Below are positions 46,459 to 57,984 of a DNA stretch of 64,000 nucleotides, piece by piece (the first letter of the stretch is position 1; every line of letters starts with the position of its first letter). The DNA is from Acanthopleura granulata. Its lineage: Eukaryota; Mollusca; Polyplacophora; Chitonida; Chitonidae. A model generated the notes under the pieces. The model saw only the letters and a program-made list of their open reading frames with translations, searched no databases and was not told the DNA's origin. Location of the stretch: the NCBI GenBank assembly GCA_016165875.1, contig JABBOT010000027.1, positions 124,001 through 188,000 on the forward strand. Reading direction: 5' to 3'. Made by a program: the position numbers and the translations under genes.

Positions 46459-48816
46459 TACTCAGAACAATAGCATCAAACGACAGCCTTTGTGAAATAT
46501 AAATTGTATGAATTTTGAAATTATTACGAGATTATTACGGTACCAGCTTTAATTGTGCTGTAAATGCAGTGGGGGGTAGTGGTGGTGACTGGGCAGGGGT
46601 AGGGGGGTAGGGTAGGGAACGGCCAATGACACTTTGACAGATATCAAGTTCAGACAGGTACAAGTTTCAATTGAACACATCCACACAAAATAAAATCAGA
46701 AGATTACAACTTCATGGTCAAAGTACAAAGGTTATCTAATAAGTGCTTAAGCAATAGTTGCTGACTCTAAGTACACTTAAAAAGCCTGTGCCGTGTTTTC
46801 TGCAGCTTATAGGTTGCGTGCAATACAGGTCAACTGACCACTAGCAACACAGTAAGTGCGCCATGTTGGATGACAAGCTATAGCTGACAGGGTCCAACAG
46901 GCTCAAGAAGGCCCCGGGTTCAATCATATAACTATAGTATCGGACGGAGTTTTCACGGTATTTAAGGACTTGCCCGCTGATGAAAAGAAGAAACAACAAC
47001 AGAAAAACAAAAAAACTCTATTATTTACAGAAAAAGATTAGGGAATGATTGGACAACGTTTATTCCATAAATTCACTCTGCATACTTGAAAATACTTGAA
47101 ATACTTGAGTGGTTTAATTGTCCGGTTATGTCTCAGATTATTGACATCTGGCATGTAGATTTAGAGTCCCCAAAATCTTTATTTCCCTAAAATAGGCCGA
47201 TGTGTCATGTGTGTAGGCCTACTTAATAATGTTTTTCAAATATAGACCTACTGTTATTTGGATAAATTGTAAATTATTAAACTGCAAAGGCAAGAAACAA
47301 AATAAAGGGCGTATCTTAATTTATATCTTGTGACGTGAATACACAGGTTTATAAAAACCCAGTCATAGGTAACTGTTTTTGATACATGTGCTATATAAGC
47401 CTGCCCCTCTGCCCACTGTTAGTAATATGACTTCGACCTGCATGTCTGTCTCAGTCTTGTCTTTCAAGTAATGTCATACAAAAAGAAAGAAAACACATGC
47501 AAATGTGTGTATTGGGTATTGCATATATGTGTGTGATTCCATGTGTATCTTTGTCATCACTTTTTACATACTGCATATGACTGCATCTACATGCTCCTGA
47601 GTAGTGCTATCTGACCATTTCCACTCTATCGCTCAATTTCAAGAGGTGTTCAAGAAAGTTATTCTGCATAAGTATCACTGAAGTATTCCCAGAGCTAAAA
47701 TATGTGTGTACATTGCACAGTTTATTCCACTCCCAGTGGACAGACATGAACATCTTAAAACGGCACGTGAGCAGGGCATTCACATTAGAAAACTGAATGT
47801 CATAACAGCACATGTATTGCTATGCACTCCAGGCTATGACGCCTTTTGCACGCAACCTATATTTTCACCCTCAATCCTCAACAAATTCGACACTGACAAC
47901 AAATTTCCACCAGTGCATATTTCGGCAAATTAGAGGAATGTTAGGCGATCTGTTTTAAAATTTCTTTTAAGTTCAAATATGCCTCTACCTGATTAATACA
48001 TTTTGGTCTTCAAAATCTTACCAATTATGTCTTCAGATTGTACTTAAATTTATAATTTACTAGTCAAATTTGTTAAGAATTCAGGCTATCCCTATATTCT
48101 GAAGCCCAGTTATTCTGCCAATGGCTTAAGCCTATGTGACTGTTTGAACTGAAAACCTACAGGACCATAGCCAATCTACTTCTATATACAAGTGTAACTA
48201 GGCTAGGCTCGGTGTTAGGCAACCTGTACATTCTACCCTGCAACCTTAGCACCTCACACATGACATGGGCAGTGAATCAACCACAAAGTTCCTTCCAAAC
48301 ATCTAGGGATGCACTTAATCTATCATAATTTGGTTGACTGGTGTCTTGTTTAGGTCAGAACCTACAACCTTAAAGTGAAAGACCGTGCATGTTATATGTT
48401 AAGTTTGCCAAAGAGGTTGGACAATATTGTGGTTATTTTTTCCGAACAGCTAAGACGACAGTGGAAACTGACATTTGACTTTGCTCCGTCCACCAGCTGA
48501 AACGCAGCCATTCCGCGTGGGCCGTGACATAATTCTTCCAAGCGCAGAACACTCCTGTCACCTGAGACTATAGTTAGCTGCTACGGTTGTTGTTGAAACT
48601 TTAGTATAAATGTAAATTTATGACATGAAATGATCAAGAAACTTACTCCAAACCACAAAACAATGGTCTGGAAATACTTTGCAGTGTTTTTCACACACAT
48701 ACTTGTTATAATAAAAATATATAACCTTAAAACAGTGTGTTGCACTTACACTATTACACGTCACATTTACAGTCAACTCAGAACATTTTTGCCACAGCTT
48801 ATAGACAGCTGATATC

Positions 48817-49024
48817 TCCTAGCTCCCTGATTGGCCAATCTCTCATAAGCTTCAAAGCATGGGTGCCTCCAGATCCCCAGTCAGCAGCAAAATATACTTC
48901 ACACTTCAAAAAAAGATAATTCAGCTATGAATTCATATAAATTCAAACAGCTTTTTGCATTCAAGAGAGAATTTTGTAATCTTTTTAATGAACGGTACCT
49001 CAGTCATGAGCTGTGTTTTACTTT
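48817..49024 (+). repeat. dispersed repeat, copy 2
   Basis: Partner of 41411-41616, about 7.4 kb away in the same orientation. It abuts a SINE that starts at 49093. Confidence 0.8.
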
Positions 49025-49092
49025 GCGGACCACAGCCTGTGCTTCTACCACAAGGCCAGAGGGAAATTCCTGTTGGCCTTGTCACAAATTAC

Positions 49093-49332
49093 TTTATTTG
49101 AATGGTGTTTTACGTCTTACTCAAGAATATTTCACCTGTACCATGACGACCAGCACTGTAGCAGGGAGAATCAAGGCAGAATCCGAGGTAATCCCATCCA
49201 CATGTTCTCACGAAGAACTGGAGACGAAGCCAGTCTGATCCCTGACTTGAACTCACAGCAACCTGATTAGTGAGAGGCTCCTGAGTCACTCTATTGCAAC
49301 AGTACACTAAAAACTCCGCCACAGAAGCCCCA
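49093..49332 (-). repeat. SINE family A, full-length copy
   Basis: Minus strand begins GGGGCTTCTGTGGCGGAG. It has a B box GAGTTCAAGTC, the GGTGAAATATTCTTGAGTAA end and CACCATTCAAATAAAG. Confidence 0.88.
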
Positions 49333-49725
49333 CCCTGCCACATGTAGTTTCAAAAAAAGATGCTGGAATCAGATCACATTTGGTCACACAAGTTGTACAG
49401 AAAGAAATCCCAAAGTACAATGTCTAATCACAGTGCCTGCAACATTACCGCGTACTAATTCAAAGTACAAATAACACTTTGTAAGTATAAGAACAAACGA
49501 CACAGCAAATTGGCTTAGCAAAGTAAATAATCTACAACATTTATGAATATAAAAATGGCTTACCAGTGAAAGCAATCTAAGCGCTACACACCTCAAAGTA
49601 TAACCATAAGCCAGCACAAGACATCGTAAAAAATGGCTCACCTACACATACATAGGCAATTTATTTTAAACATTACCACCTCAGAATAGATGTACAAGCA
49701 GACACATAACACAACAGACTCTTAC

Positions 49726-49814
49726 CTATGTAACAATATTCTCTCCTCTATGTGGCCTCATATCGTTCATTTTGCCCCTCATTGTCATCTGTGTGCAAAG
49801 GCCACATTTTCTTC
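49726..49814 (-). other. candidate non-coding exon
   Basis: 89 bp flanked by a strong acceptor (TGGTTTCTTTCAG) and a strong donor (GTAAGAG). All three frames meet a stop: one early and two at or before the 3' border (TAG as the last codon). It would therefore be untranslated or part of a long non-coding transcript. One frame reads RKCGLCTQMTMRGKMNDMRP. Confidence 0.3.
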
Positions 49815-52800
49815 CTGAAAGAAACCACAGATGTTTCGATCTGACTTTTTCTTCGCAACCAATTGTACTTTGCCACTCCACTTTGGTACATATTCTAATC
49901 TTTCTGGGTGAATTGATTACTATCGTAAGGTAGGAAGTAAACATCAGATGCCAACATCAGATATGTTTATGTAGATACTGGTGGCCATTTCTAAAACAAA
50001 ATAGAATTTGTTTCCAAAACTTTACACTTATTTATACCATTTACATCTTATCCTGGCTTGTCTGCTTGCAAATGCCTTAAATCTACAGTTATGATTTCAG
50101 GTTGTCAGACTTAAGTGTTGACTTGTGATATTATTCCAGAACTTAGAATTGAGCTCAAAATACCAATTTTCATTTTCATCATGAAGGTCTAAGTGAATTC
50201 AAACTACAAAAATAAAAATCCTATAGGTAAATCACAATTAAGTTTCGTGCAGAAACTGTTTGGAGATTAAGATTACATCTGACTTAAGCCTAAGGCAGCT
50301 TTGCGATCCTGGGGCCGAGTGTAGTCTGGCTCGGTGACTGTCAGATAAAGCACCGTTGTTGACGCATCCAACTGGCCCCCTGTGAGTTCAAAATCAAGCT
50401 CTCACTTGTTCAACTGAAGTCTTAAATCAGAAGGTTTGAAGGTTACTTCCCTAAGAGAGGTGTTCACTTACCAATATCCTTCCCCAACAAACCTGATCAT
50501 TATCAGGTAAGTGAAAATTATTAGGCGAGTGAGAAATCCAGATAACCCGACTTAACCACCAAAAAAGAACCCAATTCTAAAGTACTTATTTGGCTTCCAA
50601 AGGAATTTCTTTTATATTTCTCTCTCAATGTAGAAGTCTTTAAAAGCCCTTTCTTTTTCATTAGTCAAACTAGAAAAAAACAATTTTCCTACTGACCTAC
50701 CCTAATTTTTCTGATAAGGTAGCCCCAACAAAGAATTTTTTAAGTATGGTGTTTAATCATCAATCTATGGAGTGGGTCATGCTTGAGCGGTTAAGATACT
50801 TGTATTTTAATCACTGCGACAAGTGGGATACGAGAGCAATCCTGGCTTTGGACAGGGAATTTGTGGATTTCCTCACAATCACTGCTAATGAAGCCTTGGT
50901 GACAAAAAGACATGAAACCATGTACCTGAGATATAGATGATTTGTTTGAGCCTGTGCCGCATATAATTTACTAAAGTGAGGATTATACAGGCCATTGTTG
51001 CAAGGCCATATGATTAAGACTTTAAAACCTGCAATCTTACATGGCTGTTTTATAGAATAGCACTGGCAGACTAATGTAATTGCTAGACTAGGTAGATGAT
51101 AAATTGGGTGTCACCTAGTATTTTGTGTTTAGGGTGGGTGTTATGTACAGTTCTTAATTTGGCATCACCTTGTTCCACTGCCTAATGAATCACATCATGC
51201 TTGGGTTTTGGGTAGCACTAAACAATCTTTTCTTTGCAATGGCAAATTTTAAGAATCTGGCTATAAGAACCCTCTGAAAAAAATTAAACCTACAACCTCT
51301 ATGTTGCAAATGTTGGCTGAACATGAATTAAATTAAGTACATGCATATGTCCATTACAACACGTTGTACTCGTACCACAGGTTTAATTTAACTTTCAACA
51401 TCGTAAGTACCGTAGTTCAACAACGTTAAATGTACTAACTCCATATTTTATACTTCTGACATTCACTGGGTCGACCGATGAGGTGAATGTCAGAATGTTA
51501 GATGAGGGAGATCATTTAGCTCTCTCGATCTTAGTACCGGCACTACCAATGTATTGTCTGATAGTTTCATAAAATTCAACTGAAATTTCCATTTCTTTGC
51601 GAAACTGAAAGACGCGATAACGTTAAATGTGAGTATGGTAACTGTCATGGAATGATTTTGTCGTTTGAGAGTTGTCTTTGCGTCCACGTGTGAAGTCACT
51701 CTCCCGGGAGGTCTGACATGACTTGCTATGATTTGGGCCACAGCACAGGGTAGACAACTCCAAACACCTGTTCACTTTTTAACACGAACAGAGAGCACTG
51801 ATATATAGTTACAGAATGAAGTTTAACCTTTGGCTCCATTATTTGCGGTGTGTCTGAATTTAGAGCAGGTGACCCAGTTCTGTCAATCCCTCTGTACAGG
51901 TAGCAAGTCAACCCGATTCATGTTTTCCCCCTTGTCATGTGTACACGCGAACAAATTGCCGCGTCAAAATATATACCCTCGAGCATATCAGCATGACAAG
52001 CAGGCGCATAATTTGATGACGTCACATCACATTGCGCGATGCGTGCTTGAAATGTCAGATCGGGTATGTCTATCCATGGAGGTTATTTCATCTGATGGTT
52101 TATTTTTGTATTAATAAATGAACCAGTAAAGCCCCGAGAATTTATCTGAAAATGGGCTAGGCACCGATCGGTATTATCATGACGAAAAGATGCATTTGAG
52201 AAGCCAGCTATAGCCGTCAACAGTTCCGAGTACTGCGGTAGGTTGACAGTTCAAATCTACTATCCTAGCGCTGGCCTATCACTGGTAAAGAGCTGTTCAT
52301 AATGCAGCCCTATAGCGCTTCAGTCCAATGTCTGCCTCGTGAGTAACCTACTGGCATAGAAGCATGAATTCCCCCCCCCCCAAAAAAAATAGTGAGCTTC
52401 ATTTCTACCAGTTAAGTCAAGTTTTGAGCTCATTTATGTTTCTTCTTCTGGATCCGTACATACAGTATATATAACAAGCTGAGGCAAATGGCATGTTACT
52501 TGAAGGGCCCAAATTGCACAGTGATCGAGTATTGTAAATATATTCTAAAGTACATCATTCCAATGTACGAGAATTAATTATACCAAAAAGTGCGCACAAG
52601 ATGAAAATACTTTTTATTGATGAGTTTATAAATTTTACACTGGTTGCACACATTAGGTAAATTGTAAAATTATACTCAATTAAAGTGTTAGATAGTGGTT
52701 GATAAGGTTATAATTATACCTGGCTAATCTGTGCAACCATTTCACATCACGGTCTACAACACAAGCTGAATATGGGACTTGCCAAAAATTAAGAGCGGTA

Positions 52801-53529
52801 GGCATAAAACTAGTGGATTAATTACTGAAGTTTTGCATTCACCAGGTGCTATTTAGCAATCAATGCTACTAGTTGCAAGGTGGTAAAGCTAGGCTCACGT
52901 TGGCAAAACCTTGGGTTCCCATTGGTTGGTTTTGTCTTAATTAAAAGTCAATTAACAAAATTAATGCTGCACAGCTACTGCACAAAATGCAAGTGGATCC
53001 TGTAGTAGTTTGAAGCTGATAACGTGGTCATGCTTGAGTGCACACCTGCTGAAGCCTATATTCTCTACAGAACATGCACCCCTAATTCTGTGTCTCAGAC
53101 CTATTTTGTCATGTAGCAATTACAGTAATTCACCTGAAGTTTATAACGTGAAAATGCACGATCAGAAGAAGATAATAGCCTTAAAGTGATACTTTTGATT
53201 CCAACACTCTTTGTGCTAAGAAATTAATCAAAGTTCAGAAAAAACTCTTTAAGTCAGGTGGATGGATCAATCCTAATGAAGCAAAATATGTCACCTGAAA
53301 AATGCCAAACATAAGGTGAAATACAGTAATTCCTTTCCTGTCACCTATCTCTTCTTTCTGAGATGCTTGAAGAAGCAAATGTCTTAGTTTCTAAAATGAA
53401 GAATAAAGCTGGAAAGATTCCTTCCCAGCAGTGATTAGGTGTGTATGTATGTGCTTAGGTTTTAAGTCATACTGAATGATTCTTTAGTCATATGATGGCG
53501 AGGAGTCCTTAGAAAGTATGCATATATAC

Positions 53530-53765
53530 TGTGTCTTAAAGTGGCAGGGAAAGTGCAAAGTACTGCCACCCACTGGAACATAAGCCGAAGACACCAGACA
53601 TGACACTCCACCCAGACACATTATAGTGACATCAGGCCAACGGGTCTTGTTTCCTTGCTCTAACCTCTCAGTGCTGAGCACCAAGCGAGGCAGCAACAAG
53701 TATCATTTGAGAAAGCCTTGATATGACCTGACCTGGCATAGATCCTGGACCTAAACACTTGGCCA
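53530..53765 (-). repeat. SINE family B, diverged copy
   Basis: Shares with 25262-25575 the segments GCCGAAGACACC, CCAGACACATTATAGTGACA and CTGAGCACCAAGCGAGG. The tRNA-like head is degraded. Confidence 0.65.
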
Positions 53766-56506
53766 CTGAAGAGGTCAATGATTTGGTGGTCTTTAGCATA
53801 TTAGTCACACGGTTACACAGTGAAAGGATACGAGAAATATATAGTATCAGTGAACAGATGCGTTTGGCATCAATTGCAGGATATGGAGGTTTACACATCT
53901 CCCGCGTGATCATTACTGTCCAATCAAAAGCAGAGGATTTTGTCTGATGCAAGATAAATATATACATGTATATGTCGAACACCGTGACTGGTCAACATTT
54001 CCTGCCAACACAAGTTGCTTCATTCTTCGCTGTCACTCTGCAGTGCTTGTGAGCTACCCCTTTGCTTCACAAGCACAAATACATAGAAATAGTGATGTAT
54101 TTCAGTCTAAACAAAAGCCCATGTACGCCATTTGGGTCGACATCTCTTAGGCAGGTAATAATGTAGCCCATATATTCACAGATGCACAAATCAAGACTAA
54201 AAACTGTTTAAAGCTTGTCCTTTTCTCTTTATTCCTTTTTTTCACCTATGTATTTGCATTAAAATAAAGTACATGTATAAACATTCACATACTTGAGGCT
54301 TCAATTTCATCAGCATACTTGGATTTCTGTGGGTTTATGCCCTATACATGTACTGTACCACAGATTTGTAATCAAATGACACAGGTTACAAATATACCTC
54401 TATATATACCAGACATGTATTCACAAATTTATACTAAGAATGAAATTACATCTTCATCAGCAAACTAGAACAAGAGATCAGAAAAAAAATTCCTTCAGAG
54501 ATTTTTTATGAAAAAAAACACACACTTTTACGCCATATAATTTGAAATGTTACTATAGCTGGACACTTTTAACTGAGTACTGTAACCAGTGTGGCTAAGA
54601 ATTCATTTAAGTTTGCAGCAGACTAGTTGAAATATCCAAATAAGATAATAAAATATATGTATATAATGTGATGTTCTTGCATTCCTTCATAAGGCCTTTT
54701 AGGTTTAAGATAAATTGGAGTAAAAATCAAACAACATGGAAAGCCTGTCTAGGAAAGTAGCCTTTGTAAATAACGGTCACAGATTTACAAAATTTGTGAG
54801 ACTCCACTACAAAATCTTAACCCTCGATGGCTTTCAAGGCAATAAAACTGAAAATTCACATCATATGAAAGTTAGGAGTATTACAAAAAATGTTTAATTT
54901 CTCTTTCCATTGTATTTAAAAATTTCTTTCATCAATTGCTGCTACTGGTACTTAATAAATGCAGCACCCCTCTAATTTTATAGATGTGTGGTTTATAACG
55001 GATTTGAGGACTGTCATAAGCTCTCTACACAGTGTAAGCCCAGTTGTAGGCACTTTATATCAGACTGATGCATAAAAAGCTGTTTGCATGATAAACATCT
55101 ACTTATACATTTTTACAATCAAGTATCAGCATGTACTAGCTCTTCTAGGAGAGACATTTGTTCTAGTGAAGGCTAATTACATCTTCAATTCCGAAAAGTT
55201 ATGTTATTTAACTGTACAATTTACTAGAGAACCAACTGATGACATTATACTTGAAATCAAGTGTTTGGCTTGCTTCATAACTTGACACTCGCCTAAAAGA
55301 TCCTGAGTCCAAATTCTTTTTCTTACCAGTTCTGAAGTGTTATTTATCCAAAAAGTTAATTCTCTAACAACCTGTTCCAACCATTTGCAGCCTTACAATA
55401 ATGGACCTTTCCAAGCTGACAATCAAGAATGTACATTTCACCAATCATAATCAATGTTGTTGCAAGTAGGCCAACCGGATGTCCCACACATTGGTTACAA
55501 ATCTTCAATCTCTCCGTGACATCATGACATCACAATTTCTTTCACCAGGGATGGAATGAAAAAGTAATGTTTTCATGAGAAGGGCTGGTGGGACATCGGA
55601 TTTGGTGGATCCATCCAAAGCGACACCAAAAATAATGCAGCTGTGTTGGAGATGTGCAAATTCTAATACAACAAGGGACACACAAGTCAGCAAAACATTT
55701 GATCATGTGCAGTCCAAAGGAAAACTTTCATGTTTTCCTTTAGATTTTTTTCAACTGTCTATGCTTTCATGTGCAGACACATGTACTTACTTTAACCATA
55801 CTGATATATAAAAGGCCTATAAGATATTGAGTATCCTAAAATAACGAGACAGTCATAGATGACACCAACAAAGTAGATCCAAAATTCAAAGTATTGCGCA
55901 CGTATGGCAAGCCTGTTATATCCCTAATCATCACTGCCTTAAACCATATTACACACTGCACATTGGAGATTCTCCTTCACATTACTGAAAATTATGATTC
56001 TGTTGTCACTTTTGCTTGCACAACCTTTCGTGATGTGTGAAGATTTTAAACTTTGAGAATGTAATACTCTAAATTTGAGAATGAAATGCCATTTGTTGAT
56101 TTTGGATTTTTAAAACCGAATTTAGGTTTAACCGATGCATGCTTCAGGAACAGATACTTCTTGTGGATTTCATTTTGCCTTAACTAAAATCAACACCAAC
56201 AATGGTTTTTGTAATTTGCATAATTTCATTCCACTGTCCTTGTTACTTATTTCAGAAAGTCGACAGCTGTCTTTCATCAACATTCAACAGTATGACATTA
56301 CTGCACCCAGTTGACAGAGGTCTGACATGGTTCAAGTCCTCAGGAGACATTATCATCTTGAAGACGATCCTGGTAATGTTGATCCAAATTTGGAAAAATG
56401 TGCCATGCTTTTGGCAGCATGGGTAATCTGTAATATAAGCATGACAATGATATTTATGTCAAGAAGTTTTCAAAAATTCAGTCATGGTATTTGAGTACCT
56501 ATAACT

Positions 56507-57638
56507 CAGGGTTCGTACAGTTTTTAGTCTACAAATTCCATGACTTTCCAGGACCTTTTCAGGTATAAATCCATGACTTTTCCAAGACCCTTTGTGATGA
56601 ATTGTATGGTTACCATACCAACTGTGTTTAAAACAATTACAAAGCTCTACATGCATAACTGTATACCATTAACAGGGATTCATAAAGTCTAATTTTTTTA
56701 TACTGAAACTGAGAATTTAATTCTTGTTTCTTCAGCTAAATAGTTTTTGTCTTAGGTTGAGTTTTAAATGACTTTTTACTAATCCTGTAGATATTACATG
56801 TGTGTGACTGTAACAACAACTGCTATTTTTACTTCATTGTAAAATAAAGTGATTTTCCATAAAAATGCACTACCCTATTTAAACATTCCCAGCTCTGAAG
56901 TACAAAGGCAGCTACCCAGCCATTATAAAAAGTTCTGCGATGTATTATCTTCAAAATGGCTTGCTCTACATTACTATAGTAAAATGTACAAAATAAGAAC
57001 TTGCTTCAACCAATCACTTGAATTGCTGTTTTGAAAATTGCCCTACTATATACTCTGTTCTGAATGAAAGTTCTTACGATGATTCACTTGATCTGATGAT
57101 TCACTTGATGTGAAGATTGCCAAATGCCCTACTGCTACACTATAGATGCTACAACTACTCGCCTATATAACCATCAGGCTGACCAGGCTGACGTACATAT
57201 CCCAGAGTATGTGGGTATTCGCAGCACCATCTCACCTTCAGACAAATTTCCCTCATTTTAACCAGTTTTAATTTTACTTGAATAAATCACACAATGCTTG
57301 CTACCAAGGGTAGCAAGATTTAGCCAAGACACCATCCTCATTGCAAATAAAACAATGCAGTTTATTGTTAGAGCATAAGTGATGTCTGTGAGTGAGGAGC
57401 TTATAAGTGACAGGAATTGGACACTGCATAATATGTGGAAATAGTTATAGTTAGTCATAAGCCTGATGTTTGATCTACAAAGTTTTTACCCTAAAGGCAA
57501 TTCACTGAAAAGTCATTTTTCCACGACCTTGAACAATATTTCATGACCAAACCACAAATTTAAAAACTTTTCCAGGCCTGGAAAATCAAAGTAAAATTCC
57601 ATGACTTTTCAGGATTTTTAAGGACCGTACGAACCCTG
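56507..57638. mobile_element. hAT-like non-autonomous DNA transposon
   Basis: 1.13 kb with inverted ends CAGGGTTCGTACRGT. Repeated TCCATGACTTTYCCAGGAC-like motifs sit inside both ends. CAGGG termini suit the hAT superfamily, but the flanking 8-mers (CTATAACT and TACATGTA) do not match. No transposase frame is present. Confidence 0.65.
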
Positions 57639-57855
57639 TACATGTATGTGTTGGACAGAGGGAAGGTCAAGGTTGAAGAAATGGACTGATAGACAACACA
57701 ACAGAGCATGAATATGTCCTCATAACAATGACTGAATAAAAAGTAAAACAAGAATAAATGCATGAATCAGTGAATGAGCGAGTAATTTCTTATGGCTTAG
57801 GGCCACCTCGGCAATGTCGCAGAAAAAATAAATAATACAAGAATGAAAGACAAAC

Positions 57856-57984
57856 CTGGTTATCCACGTAAGTGTCACATCCGTAGCACCACACAGACAG
57901 ATCAGCGTAACTCAGCACAACCAGGTGATTCTCTCTGACACCGTGTAAGACCATGTGCTCGTTCACAAATCTACTACAATACAC
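57856..57984 (-). CDS. HDAC6: HDAC6-like exon, second half of ZnF-UBP
   Basis: 129 bp, 43 codons in phase 0, [19 protein letters not shown] through [11 protein letters not shown]. The donor GTTTGT is weak. Reading through it would add 21 hydrophobic codons and a stop (ending RHCRGGPKP), so an alternative short end is possible. Confidence 0.85.

Larger units (their letters stand above)
46463..57855. other. long non-coding stretch downstream of the HDAC6-like exons
   Basis: 46570-46616 is G-rich (GGGCAGGGGTAGGGGGGTAG). A splice-bounded candidate exon, SINE copies, a dispersed repeat and a hAT-like element are listed separately. 51480-52080 is a little richer in CpG and could be a promoter, but no gene start could be tied to it. 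The last exon or exons of the HDAC6-like gene should lie here or further left; I could not find them. Confidence 0.4.

Noticed and set aside
45410..46502. Three overlapping frames of 333-349 codons
   Set aside because: A stop-free 54-bp unit keeps frames open on both strands. Frames in several phases over the same DNA cannot all be genes and none has other support.
50746..50940. 64-codon plus-strand frame (MVFNHQSMEWVMLERLRYLY...)
   Set aside because: Single short frame without splice signals or recognised family.
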